Notes: generated by a model from the sequence alone, not told the origin. 13,300 bases of DNA from a candidate division WWE3 bacterium RIFCSPLOWO2_01_FULL_39_13 (GCA_001772665.1 MEVH01000001.1:1-13300); one strand, 5' to 3'. Shown: positions 6,444 through 13,300, counted from the first letter of the stretch. Program-made: numbers and translations.

Positions 6444-7603
6444 CTAAAGCGAACATAAATAGAAAGATGAAAATAGGAGTCTATATACCCACCGCAAGTT
6501 TTTTTATTGGTGGCGGAGAAATTGTTCCTTTGATGCAAGCTAGATATATCAAGAAGATGGGGATACGGGTTGAGATTATTACGCTAAAGACCAAAGATGT
6601 TTCACCATTATTCGAGAGTTTCCTCAACAATTACGGTAATATACCAATAAAATATATTGATCCCCCAAACCATTTAGAAGAAATTGCTGATAAAGTACTA
6701 GATCACACCTTAACACATATGTTGTACTTATCTCTTACCCGCGGTGTTTCAACTTTAATCATGGAGCAAAAATACGACATTGTAATATCACACTATGCAC
6801 CTGCTGTATTTTCCGTCCCTAAAAATGTTTTTCAAGCTTTGGTACTACACGGAACCCCAAGTGAATATAATGTAACCAATGACGCAGCAGTTAAGTCGAC
6901 AGATAAGATAATTGCTGTTAGTAAATCCGTAGCGCTTGGTTGGCAGCGGTTAACGGGCGCAAGTGATATTGAGGTCATTCATAACGGTATAGACGAAAAG
7001 CATTTCGAACCAAAAAATGAAAAAGAAGATATAGATATATTGTATATAGGCCGGTTAATAGAGATTAAAGGTGTTCAGTATCTTATACGAGCAATTAAAG
7101 GTGTCGTTGAAAATAAAAAGGTAAACAGCAAGCTCCATGTTGTTATTGGAGGTAAGGGAGCTTATAAGTGCGAGTTAGAAAAACTAACAAAAGAATTAAA
7201 TTTAGGTGACTACATTCAATTTATTGAATACATTCCCGAAGAGGATAAAGTTAGCTATTACAACAGGAGCAAAATATGCGTTTTTCCATCATATGCAAAA
7301 GAAGGTGTTTTAACAACTCTATTAGAAGCATTTTCCTGTGGACGAGCTGTAATAACAACGGATAGTTGTGGAATGGTTGATATAGTCAAAAGTGATAACA
7401 ATGGAATATTAGTGAAACCTCAGAATTCTTTGGCATTGGAAAATAAGATTGAAGAACTTTTAAACAACCCGAAAAAAAGGGCATCTATTGGCAGAAATGC
7501 AAGAAATACTGTACTTAGTAGTTGGTCTTGGCGTGAATCAACAAACAAACTTATGAGATTTATCACTGAATCCTATGAAAAGTTTAATAATCAAATCATA
7601 TAA
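6440..7603 (+). CDS. glycosyltransferase family 4 (GT-B fold, second)
   Basis: This is a complete GT4 enzyme of 387 residues. The N-terminal domain has IGVYIPTASFFIGGGEI (residues 12-28), the Gly-rich loop typical of the family. The second domain begins near residue 198 (IDILYIGRLIEIKGVQYLI) and carries the EX7E motif at E288-E296 (EGVLTTLLE), followed by GRAVITTDSCG. It should act with retention on a nucleotide sugar. The start overlaps the GT2 stop as ATGA, which favours coupling. ATG 6467 (residue 10) is an alternative that fits the family N-terminus better and has a CATAAA box 7 nt upstream. There is no Shine-Dalgarno site. Direct coupling to the GT2 gene suggests both add sugars to the same acceptor. 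The 3' end overlaps the HprK-like gene by 29 nt. Confidence 0.95.
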   Translation: MTKANINRKMKIGVYIPTASFFIGGGEIVPLMQARYIKKMGIRVEIITLKTKDVSPLFESFLNNYGNIPIKYIDPPNHLEEIADKVLDHTLTHMLYLSLTRGVSTLIMEQKYDIVISHYAPAVFSVPKNVFQALVLHGTPSEYNVTNDAAVKSTDKIIAVSKSVALGWQRLTGASDIEVIHNGIDEKHFEPKNEKEDIDILYIGRLIEIKGVQYLIRAIKGVVENKKVNSKLHVVIGGKGAYKCELEKLTKELNLGDYIQFIEYIPEEDKVSYYNRSKICVFPSYAKEGVLTTLLEAFSCGRAVITTDSCGMVDIVKSDNNGILVKPQNSLALENKIEELLNNPKKRASIGRNARNTVLSSWSWRESTNKLMRFITESYEKFNNQII

Positions 7604-8438
7604 GCAAAACTTACAAGTTTCTGGGGATGGGAATTTACTTAGTAGAATTGTTAAAAATCCTTTTTTTGTAAAATACATCCCATCAGTTCTAAGTTCTAAG
7701 ATGACTTCCCAGTCTAGCAACGTGATTCAATTTAATTTGAGACTTAAAATCTCTAATTCGACTTGTTTTGATTTTGACCAAAAATGTGCGACATATTCAT
7801 TTTCGGAATCATCAGAAACAACAATTAAAGACATCATAACTATAATTGATTATTGTTTTGATTACTTAAGAGCAAAAGATGATGTTTATTGCTTACACGC
7901 AAGCTCATCTGTTTTTAGTATTCGATCGGTTATGTTTATTGGCGGTGCTAGCGGAATCGGGAAGAGTATGGTGAATATGAGTCTGGTTAGAAACTACAAT
8001 TATTCCTTTTTGTCTGATGAAAAAACTTTACTTGAAAACCATTCAATTGTGGGTGGTTTAAGAAGTTTTATAAAGAATAAGGAAATTCACCAAAGTATGG
8101 AATTAAATTTAGAAACAAAGCATTTAGGATCTATTCGTAATAAGTTATTCCTTGTGGTACAACCAGTAACATGTATCGGTGGAGAGGTTTATTTAGAAAA
8201 ATGGCCTGTACAAAAAGCAGAATGGCATTTGTATGAAGAGTTAACAAGAAAAATTAGAGGGATCTCAAGAAGAGTAGATAATTTTACAATTCCAATACAA
8301 TCAATAGATACTTATGAACTTTCAAGAAAACGTTCTAGGTTTGCCAATGAATTAGCAACATGTGCAAAATTTTACACAATATATGGTGACCCTAATAAAG
8401 TAGCTGAAAAAATCAATCAACTAGTTTTAGATTTATAA
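7575..8438 (+). CDS. HprK-like P-loop kinase
   Basis: The sequence matches the core of the HPr kinase/PEP-carboxykinase-like P-loop family. It has LHASS at residues 107-111, VMFIGGASGIGKS with the P-loop at 123-131, and FLSDE at 145-149, in the usual order and spacing. HprK-related proteins phosphorylate Ser in HPr or, in several biosynthetic clusters, other peptides or small molecules. The usual HprK N-terminal domain is absent or replaced by about 90 residues that look like the N-terminus of HprK-related proteins found in biosynthetic clusters. No HPr or precursor peptide gene is visible nearby, so the target is unknown. Phosphorylation of a sugar or lipid intermediate is one guess. ATG 7575 lies inside the GT4 gene (29-nt overlap) and has no promoter box, so expression is likely coupled. 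Confidence 0.82.
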   Translation: MKSLIIKSYKQNLQVSGDGNLLSRIVKNPFFVKYIPSVLSSKMTSQSSNVIQFNLRLKISNSTCFDFDQKCATYSFSESSETTIKDIITIIDYCFDYLRAKDDVYCLHASSSVFSIRSVMFIGGASGIGKSMVNMSLVRNYNYSFLSDEKTLLENHSIVGGLRSFIKNKEIHQSMELNLETKHLGSIRNKLFLVVQPVTCIGGEVYLEKWPVQKAEWHLYEELTRKIRGISRRVDNFTIPIQSIDTYELSRKRSRFANELATCAKFYTIYGDPNKVAEKINQLVLDL

Positions 8439-8445
8439 ATGTATT
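8434..8445 (+). promoter_or_regulatory. internal -10 box for the PRTase-like gene
   Basis: TATAAA (8434-8439) overlaps the stop codon of the HprK-like gene and is followed by exactly 6 nt and ATG 8446. It may provide an internal leaderless promoter. The AT-rich context makes a chance match possible, but the spacing equals that of the unit-leading genes. Confidence 0.3.
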
Positions 8446-9285
8446 ATGAGTAGGGATTATTACACCAAACTGGATTATGAATATGTTGAAAAAGCACTGA
8501 CAGTTGGAAGAGAGTATAAAAAGGTCTGGAAAGAAGTTGCTAGGACAAGGGTGCAACTGTTTGCTGCTATGGTATATCGAGTAATTAATGAGGGTAACGA
8601 ATTCGACCTAATATTAGCTCCAGGAAACAGTGGTTTGTATATGTCCTACATTACATCGCTTTGTTATAAATATCTGCGATTGAATTGTCCTCCGATTCTT
8701 GAATTGCCATATCAGCGACTAAATGATGATAAAAGTATTTTCGATAATAGTAGTCTCTTGATCTATATAAAACAACATACAAGTAAACTCAAAAATATTA
8801 GAAATACATTGTTGGTAGATGATGAAATTATGATGGGCACCTATGCAGCCATAACAGCCAAGCTATTTAAAAAGGCAAAAGTCATAGACAACTTCAACAT
8901 GGTGATAATCGCAGAGAATGAGTTTTTTGAATGGCATCATGATATACCATATCTCAATATGCGATATTATGCTTATGGGAGAATAATTTCTGGTCTTAAT
9001 CATAATATTGCACATCTAATTTCTGATGTAACATACAATAAGGTGATTTCTGCGTTAAGAAGAGACCTGGATTATAACCAGGTAATGACCATAATAGTAT
9101 CAGGAAAGTTAAAATCGATCGGCAAGAATGGTATTTTACACTTTGATAATTCTGCTGATAGGATTTTAAGCAAAAAACTTGAGCATTACTTAGACATAAA
9201 GGAAAGTATAAAAAAAGAACTTGATGACCTTGTTGATACAGGAATTACGAAATATAGGAACAAAGTAATTAAACACGTTTTTTAG
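8446..9285 (+). CDS. phosphoribosyltransferase-like protein
   Basis: TLLVDDEIMMGTYAA (residues 121-135) corresponds to the PRPP-binding motif of type I phosphoribosyltransferases, with the acidic pair D125-D126. LILAPGNSGLYMSYI (55-69) fits the pyrophosphate loop preceding it. Such enzymes transfer ribose 5-phosphate from PRPP to a base or other nucleophile. Some members of the fold are only PRPP-binding or phosphatase-like. About 100 residues follow the core (from about 180), including a basic and acidic helical tail, an extension not seen in minimal PRTases. The PRPP loop has E-I-M-M where T or S is common (TTG-type loops), so PRPP binding may be altered. The gene starts 7 nt after the HprK-like stop and overlaps the convergent phosphatase gene by 17 nt. 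Confidence 0.8.
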   Translation: MSRDYYTKLDYEYVEKALTVGREYKKVWKEVARTRVQLFAAMVYRVINEGNEFDLILAPGNSGLYMSYITSLCYKYLRLNCPPILELPYQRLNDDKSIFDNSSLLIYIKQHTSKLKNIRNTLLVDDEIMMGTYAAITAKLFKKAKVIDNFNMVIIAENEFFEWHHDIPYLNMRYYAYGRIISGLNHNIAHLISDVTYNKVISALRRDLDYNQVMTIIVSGKLKSIGKNGILHFDNSADRILSKKLEHYLDIKESIKKELDDLVDTGITKYRNKVIKHVF

Positions 9286-9916
9286 TACCTGATCTGAACT
9301 CTAGTATCAGTTTTTTAAATTTGTCGACATCTTCAGGAAAAAAGATAAGTGTTTTAATATCAGCCAAGTTTATCTTATTTTCTATTTTTTCTCTTTTCTG
9401 TAAATTATTATATATCCAAATTATTGCTCGACATACACATTCATGAGTAATAATCATGAGTGTTCTATTATCCCTCTTTATTATTTTGCCTAAAAACGAA
9501 TAAATTCTACTGAAATACTCCTCTTGGCTCTCTCCTATTTCACCATACCTTTCCTGATATTTTCCTGCTTTGGCATTGTTCCAGATTTCATTAATCGATA
9601 ATTCATAGTCGCTAAACTTTTTACCATTTAAATTTCCGTAATCTAGTTCCTTAATTCCAAAGCTAATCTGGTGATTCGTTAAATGCCATTTTCTATCAAT
9701 AGTTTTGTTAAGTAAGCAGTATGTTTCCCTTGTTCTATTAAACGGTGAGACGTAAACACGATTATATACCAACCTTGATTCTTGGATTTTTAATGCCAAG
9801 GGATTAATTTGACTTTTTCCACAATCAGACAAACTCTTCCCCGGCAATTTACCATCTAATAACCCCCTCTTATTTGCGTATGATTCTGCATGACGAATTA
9901 AAGATATTGTTATCAT
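9269..9916 (-). CDS. histidine phosphatase (phosphoglycerate mutase-like)
   Basis: This 215-residue protein has RHAES at residues 8-12, a variant of the RHGE catalytic motif in which H9 is the phospho-accepting residue. SPFNRTRET (57-65) supplies the second Arg, E90 in KELDYGNLNG the proton donor, and THE with H158 the second catalytic His. All core residues are therefore present. Small members of this branch dephosphorylate sugar phosphates, alpha-ribazole phosphate or nucleotides rather than acting as mutases. The C-terminus overlaps the PRTase-like gene tail to tail by 17 nt. ATG 9916 has TATAAT 8 nt upstream. With the HAD it gives the cluster two phosphatases, consistent with processing of phosphorylated sugar intermediates, although the substrate is unknown. 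Confidence 0.92.
   Translation of the reverse strand: MITISLIRHAESYANKRGLLDGKLPGKSLSDCGKSQINPLALKIQESRLVYNRVYVSPFNRTRETYCLLNKTIDRKWHLTNHQISFGIKELDYGNLNGKKFSDYELSINEIWNNAKAGKYQERYGEIGESQEEYFSRIYSFLGKIIKRDNRTLMIITHECVCRAIIWIYNNLQKREKIENKINLADIKTLIFFPEDVDKFKKLILEFRSGTKKRV
9289..9316 (+). terminator. candidate terminator after the PRTase-like gene
   Basis: CTGAT (9289-9293) pairs with ATCAG (9306-9310) around a 12-nt loop and is followed immediately by TTTTTT (9311-9316). It begins 3 nt after the stop of the plus-strand unit and lies inside the 3' part of the opposing phosphatase gene. The stem is only 5 bp, so it is a weak candidate. Confidence 0.35.
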
Positions 9917-9936
9917 TAAGCTGTATTATATATACA
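9917..9936 (-). promoter_or_regulatory. -10 box for the histidine phosphatase gene
   Basis: TATAAT (9930-9925, minus strand), a perfect -10 hexamer, is followed by 8 nt and ATG 9916. Transcription would begin 1 or 2 nt before the start codon. No convincing -35 is visible. The 61-nt gap to the secretion operon holds nothing else recognisable. Confidence 0.45.
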
Positions 9937-9971
9937 TTCCTTTGGCACAGTTACGAATAGCAAATGTAAAA

Positions 9972-9984
9972 AACAGGCTATCTG
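9972..9984 (-). terminator. weak hairpin plus T-run at the end of the secretion operon
   Basis: On the minus strand ACAG (9984-9981), a 5-nt loop containing the TAG stop, and CTGT (9975-9972) form a 4-bp stem running into a T6 tract. The position is right for the 3' end of the minus-strand operon, but the stem is very short. Confidence 0.25.
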
Positions 9985-10769
9985 TAAAGAGATATTTTAT
10001 CTTCTGGTTGTTTAATAAAATGTCCATCCTCAATCAGATAATAACTTTCCGTATTATTGTTCAATGCACTTTTTAATGAAGCAAAATATGGATTTCCGCC
10101 CATTTCGTAAATCAGGCTCACAATATTCTCAACAGGCGTAGATTTTTCGTTAACAGAAAGATAACTTTTCTTTGATTCAAAATTAATTTCTCCGACATAA
10201 AGATCACCGTTAATAATTGACACGGTAGTTAGTACATTATCTGATTGATAGAGCCGTTTCCACAGATTAGGCGTTTCGGGATTGATGCTGATGAGCATAT
10301 TGTCAACATAATTTTGTGATTGTTTGGTTATGCATAAAATATCTTCATTTGACTTGATAAACGCAGCGTCGCAATATTCTCCTAGATTTTTATCATTAAA
10401 ATATGTTTCTTTTCTGTTATAGACAATATTCCCGTCGTAGTAATCAAGCAGAACATCCTGTATCTCTTTTTCTTTTTGCTTAGTTTCAAGATTGTAAATA
10501 GTGGTTAACGGTTTGTTTCCCTGTACGAAAAGAAAGTAGGGATAATGAATTAATATCCGATCAGGATAGCCATTAAACGTATAAGTATCATTAAAAACCT
10601 GTAGTTTTGTATCTTTCAAAAACACCTCGTTATTTTTTGGAGTGCTGGGTTTGCTTTTCAACTGAAAAAAGAAGTAGAAACCTAGAAATATGGCAAGCAG
10701 TATGACTACTCCTATTTGGAGTAATTTTCTTTGATTTGCGTCAAGTTTATTTAATTGAATGTCTTTCAT
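9978..10769 (-). CDS. membrane-anchored protein with extracytoplasmic beta-rich domain, T4SS operon
   Basis: This 263-residue protein begins with a short basic segment and one hydrophobic helix (residues about 16-37, rich in Leu, Ile and Phe). A Ser/Pro-rich linker and a roughly 220-residue domain without further membrane helices follow. The domain shows repeated short strands with turns (LYVGEINFE, YLSVNEKS, YYLIEDGHFI), suggesting a small beta-propeller-like fold, but I recognise no family. With the N-terminus inside, the domain would lie outside the cytoplasmic membrane. It is the last gene of the operon, starting 1 nt after the M23 stop, so it is probably an accessory envelope component of the secretion machinery. 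TAAAAT lies exactly 6 nt before ATG 10769. A role as a structural or VirB8-like component cannot be shown. Confidence 0.78.
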   Translation of the reverse strand: MKDIQLNKLDANQRKLLQIGVVILLAIFLGFYFFFQLKSKPSTPKNNEVFLKDTKLQVFNDTYTFNGYPDRILIHYPYFLFVQGNKPLTTIYNLETKQKEKEIQDVLLDYYDGNIVYNRKETYFNDKNLGEYCDAAFIKSNEDILCITKQSQNYVDNMLISINPETPNLWKRLYQSDNVLTTVSIINGDLYVGEINFESKKSYLSVNEKSTPVENIVSLIYEMGGNPYFASLKSALNNNTESYYLIEDGHFIKQPEDKISLYR

Positions 10770-10781
10770 ACTAATATTTTA
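10770..10781 (-). promoter_or_regulatory. possible internal -10 box before the anchored protein gene
   Basis: TAAAAT (10781-10776, minus strand) precedes ATG 10769 by exactly 6 nt and overlaps the end of the M23 gene. It matches the spacing of the other leaderless-type boxes. It may only reflect AT-rich Tyr/Ile/Lys codons at the end of the M23 protein. Confidence 0.25.
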
Positions 10782-11538
10782 TATAACTTAGCGGATTAAC
10801 CAGCAACCATTTATTTCCGTCCTTTATTTGTATCTCATAATGCAAATGTTCTCCTGTGGCAAAGCCGGTTCCTCCCATTTCTCCTAACGGCGCGCCTGCC
10901 TTAATTTTGTCGCCTGTTTTTACATACTCATCTTTAAAATGAATATACTTTGTTTTTAAATCGCCGCTGTCATTTAAAATCTCTACCGTTTCCCCGCCTT
11001 CTTCATCTATGTAAAACGCTGCCGTTCCTGAATGAGTCGCGTAAACAATAATTTTCTTGTTTTGCTTATAAGTTGCGCTGTTTGCGTAATATGCTGCATT
11101 GGGAACCAAGTCTATTCCACTGTGATTTTTCCCAAACTGCAGCAGGTATGCCGGATCCATGAATCCCGCGGTAACTGAAGTATACGACATTCCCTGCCCT
11201 CCGAATGGGTTTTGAGATGGAATTGCCGATTGAGTAAATCCCTCGTTTGTAGAAGGAGCAGAGCCAACGAGACTTGAGGTTACAAACTGGAAAAACCCAG
11301 TCGGGGATAAAAATATTGTTGAAAATATTCCTATGAAGGTTACAAAAAGCATAACGGTAAGAATTACCATTGATGCCAGAAATCCAAGCACCGGTCCTTT
11401 AAATCGGGCAATTACATCTCCTGACAGCGGAATCGGAATCACCGCATTAACGATAATTTTAATGAGGCTATCGATAATAAAGCCAAATGGATCATTTTTG
11501 ACATCACGAATGTTTTTTACTGCGGTAAGAATCTTCAT
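10771..11538 (-). CDS. membrane-anchored M23 (LytM-type) peptidoglycan endopeptidase
   Basis: The C-terminal domain (about residues 130-255) holds the M23 metal and catalytic residues: HSGID (H139, D143), H200 in the YIHF segment and HLH at 231-233. It therefore looks like an active zinc endopeptidase cutting peptide cross-bridges. The N-terminus carries a strongly hydrophobic stretch (about 48-78), preceded by a more amphipathic one (20-38), placing the peptidase outside the membrane. A Ser/Gly/Pro/Gln-rich linker (90-118) joins the two. In type IV secretion and conjugation systems such enzymes open the wall for the apparatus. The gene follows the VirB4-like gene after only 6 nt and in the same frame (TGA, two codons, ATG), with neither a Shine-Dalgarno site nor a -10 box, so its expression probably depends on translation of VirB4. 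Confidence 0.93.
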   Translation of the reverse strand: MKILTAVKNIRDVKNDPFGFIIDSLIKIIVNAVIPIPLSGDVIARFKGPVLGFLASMVILTVMLFVTFIGIFSTIFLSPTGFFQFVTSSLVGSAPSTNEGFTQSAIPSQNPFGGQGMSYTSVTAGFMDPAYLLQFGKNHSGIDLVPNAAYYANSATYKQNKKIIVYATHSGTAAFYIDEEGGETVEILNDSGDLKTKYIHFKDEYVKTGDKIKAGAPLGEMGGTGFATGEHLHYEIQIKDGNKWLLVNPLSYIKY

Positions 11539-11544
11539 AAGTGA

Positions 11545-13300
11545 TCAGGATGTAAATATCAATGACTGCTCAAATGGCAAAACAAGGATATTGACTCGCA
11601 CATGTTCATTTTCCCTGAATAAAACCACCTCTCCTATCGCTAAATGTCCAAGCTGCTGTTTTTCCTCATCAGTCATGGGATAGATAGTTCCAATTTCCCC
11701 AAGTGTTGCATACGATTGCTTGAGCAGTATTTTGGTTTCCGAGTTAGTGATAATTGCTTTTCCATAATCGCTGTTTAAAAAGTCTTCAACATCCTGGGTA
11801 ATAGAAACGACCCCAATGTTGCGCTTGCGGGCTTGTTTGACAAGTTCCCGGTAAAAAACAGCAACCTCTGGATCAACCAAAAGCTTGTGTGCTTCATCAA
11901 TAAATAACATGCGCTTTTTGCCGTTGTATTTATTCACCAGATTCCAGATGAGGGACGTCAAAAGATACATGGCCGGATCACGTTTTTCGTCTTTTTTCAG
12001 ATCATGAAGGTCTAAAACTATAATGTCGTTATTTAACTCGAGCTTTCGAGTTGAGTTAAACACTCCTCGCAGACTTCCGGTAGAAAGCACGCTCAAATCT
12101 TTTTGCATCGGGTGGTCTTGCAGAAGTTCCAATAAATTTTCAAATGTCGGTGAACCCTGATCATACAGTTTAATGAGCGCCTCATCAAGAAACGCGCCGT
12201 CATAATGAATCGGAGGAATAAAGAATTTAAAGAAAGTCTTTAGGGTTGAGATGTGATCCAGAATATCATTTTCCTTTAGGCTGGAAACATAAAATGGATT
12301 GATGCCGTTTTCCCTTGAAAACGAGATTACTTCTCCTCCGAATGCTTTTGCAATGTCGACATATTCACCCTCAGGGTCAATAACAATAATCTGCACGCCT
12401 CTCATGTAGAGCCGGTTTAAGAGTATCTTTGAAGTTACACTTTTCCCCGATCCTGAAACGCCGAAAATATTGATATTGTTGTTGCGCGAGGTAAACGGAT
12501 TCACAAACGCCAGACTGTTGTTATAGGCATTAACACCGACAAAAACTCCTTCCGGATCATTGAGCTGTTTTGAGACAAATGGAAGCAGGTAAGAGGCTGC
12601 CGTGGACTGTAAAATTCTGTTTTCCTGCACATGATCGAGGTTAAACGGCAAAAAGTTTTTGAAGGCTTTCTTCTGGCCGTAGGTATACTGGTTAAAGGTC
12701 ATATCCATGGTTCCGGTAATATTTTGCAGTTGCTTATTTAAAGCTGACAGCTCTTTTTCATCTTTGGCTTCCAACTGCAAGTAAAGTGAGTACAAAACGC
12801 CTTTTTCTGCCTCATGCACAAGCTCGTCAATAAAGCTCATGACTTCTTCAACATTTTTATCGATCTGCTGATCTCTTATTTTCCCCTGCTTTACCCGTTC
12901 ATTCTGCTGCATTTCAAGAACGGATAAGCGCTGGCGTGCCTTTTTAAGAAGTTCACTGCTCGGAGACGGCTGAATAAAGATACTTAGCATAAACGGCAAG
13001 GGAGAACTCAACAGTCTAAAAAAGACATAAGGACTAAGATATGCCGGAATATCAGCCAGATAATAGCAGCGCTTATATTTTTCGCCGACCTGTAGATACG
13101 TATTATGTTCCTGCAGATATTCGCTTTTATATATTTTTTGTCCGTTTTTCTCTACTGTTACCCCGTTTTCGTTTTTTTCAAGGTTTAAATGAACTTCTGC
13201 TTTACGGGTGGTTTCAAGAGCTTTGTAATAAAGTTTTAGGTCTTTTCTATATTTAAAGTAATTGCGTATCAACCAAATAGGATGTTTTGTTTTTAAAATC
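11545..13300 (-). CDS. virB4: VirB4-like type IV secretion/conjugation ATPase (5' end outside window)
   Basis: This is an AAA+/HerA-type secretion ATPase, the cytoplasmic motor of T4SS or conjugation machines. Counting from TTG 13272, Walker A GVSGSGKS is at residues 271-278, VIDPEGEY at 297-304 and Walker B MLFIDEAH at 455-462. ITQDVEDF and the NSETKILLKQ block (510-519) follow, as is typical of VirB4/TraC C-terminal domains. The N-terminal 200 residues match the VirB4 N-domain, including the YYLADIPAYLSP segment (70-81) and a helical SSELLKKARQRL stretch. The reading frame stays open from 13272 to the window edge, so the true start lies at or beyond 13300 and TTG 13272 is unreliable. It ends in TGA just before the M23 gene. 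The less AT-rich composition differs from the glycosyltransferase region. Patescibacterial or mobile-element origin are both possible. Confidence 0.93.
   Translation of the reverse strand, partial: ILKTKHPIWLIRNYFKYRKDLKLYYKALETTRKAEVHLNLEKNENGVTVEKNGQKIYKSEYLQEHNTYLQVGEKYKRCYYLADIPAYLSPYVFFRLLSSPLPFMLSIFIQPSPSSELLKKARQRLSVLEMQQNERVKQGKIRDQQIDKNVEEVMSFIDELVHEAEKGVLYSLYLQLEAKDEKELSALNKQLQNITGTMDMTFNQYTYGQKKAFKNFLPFNLDHVQENRILQSTAASYLLPFVSKQLNDPEGVFVGVNAYNNSLAFVNPFTSRNNNINIFGVSGSGKSVTSKILLNRLYMRGVQIIVIDPEGEYVDIAKAFGGEVISFSRENGINPFYVSSLKENDILDHISTLKTFFKFFIPPIHYDGAFLDEALIKLYDQGSPTFENLLELLQDHPMQKDLSVLSTGSLRGVFNSTRKLELNNDIIVLDLHDLKKDEKRDPAMYLLTSLIWNLVNKYNGKKRMLFIDEAHKLLVDPEVAVFYRELVKQARKRNIGVVSITQDVEDFLNSDYGKAIITNSETKILLKQSYATLGEIGTIYPMTDEEKQQLGHLAIGEVVLFRENEHVRVNILVLPFEQSLIFTS

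Noticed and set aside
7575..8438. Lasso peptide cluster, because HprK-like kinases occur there
   Set aside because: No precursor peptide, macrocyclase or RRE-like gene is visible nearby.
8446..9285. Tellurite/Ter-type PRTase-HAD biosynthetic module
   Set aside because: The PRTase and HAD genes recall it, but no TerD, ATP-grasp or lyase gene is present in the window.
6441..11547. Alternative code with TGA read as Gly
   Set aside because: TGA terminates several genes at the expected family length and long frames are intact under the standard code, so recoding would break or extend them oddly.
1..13300. Bacillota origin suggested by the VirB4/M23 gene pair
   Set aside because: Bacillota genes nearly always carry strong Shine-Dalgarno sites, and none of the genes here has one at normal spacing.
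1..13300. CRISPR array, insertion sequence or integrase
   Set aside because: No regularly spaced repeats, terminal inverted repeats or transposase/integrase motifs were seen.

Overview
The window is AT-rich, densely packed bacterial DNA with 15 supportable protein-coding genes, many of them overlapping, and no RNA genes, insertion sequences or CRISPR arrays that I can see. No gene has a convincing Shine-Dalgarno sequence at normal spacing. Instead, at least seven start codons lie exactly 6 nt downstream of a TATAAT-like hexamer, which suggests leaderless transcription. TGA acts as a stop (VirB4-like, GT2 and the 296-residue gene all end in it), so the standard bacterial code fits. The lack of Shine-Dalgarno sites argues against Bacillota. 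The tiny intergenic gaps, the VirB4 plus M23 operon and the glycosyltransferase/Nudix/HAD gene mixture would fit Patescibacteria (Candidate Phyla Radiation), but this assignment is an inference, not a proof.

Layout. (1) 1-1012: a small unrecognised gene (97-345, +) converging on a putative HExxH metalloprotease-like gene (374-865, -), then 147 nt without a gene. (2) 1013-9916: a mosaic of transcription units. They are a GT4 glycosyltransferase (-); a Nudix hydrolase (+); a HAD phosphatase followed by an unknown 296-residue protein (-); a five-gene + strand unit of Nudix, CYTH-like/GT2 fusion, GT4, HprK-like P-loop kinase and PRTase-like protein; and a histidine phosphatase (-). Both internal convergent junctions (2731-2750, 9269-9285) overlap in coding sequence and carry a short hairpin plus T6. 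(3) 9978-13300: a minus-strand operon of type IV secretion/conjugation type with a VirB4-like ATPase (open at the right window edge), a membrane-anchored M23 peptidase, and a membrane-anchored protein with an extracytoplasmic beta-rich domain. It is visibly less AT-rich than region 2.

How the genes may work together. Region 2 combines three glycosyltransferases, two Nudix hydrolases, a HAD and a histidine phosphatase, an HprK-like kinase and a PRTase-like protein. The simplest inference is assembly of a phosphorylated or nucleotide-activated glycoconjugate, with Nudix enzymes acting on nucleotide sugars and phosphatases removing phosphates. No polymerase, flippase or lipid-carrier transferase is present in the window, so the pathway is incomplete here and its product is unknown. 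The VirB4/M23/anchored-protein operon probably belongs to an envelope-spanning T4SS-like or conjugation apparatus. No direct link between the two regions can be shown from the sequence.
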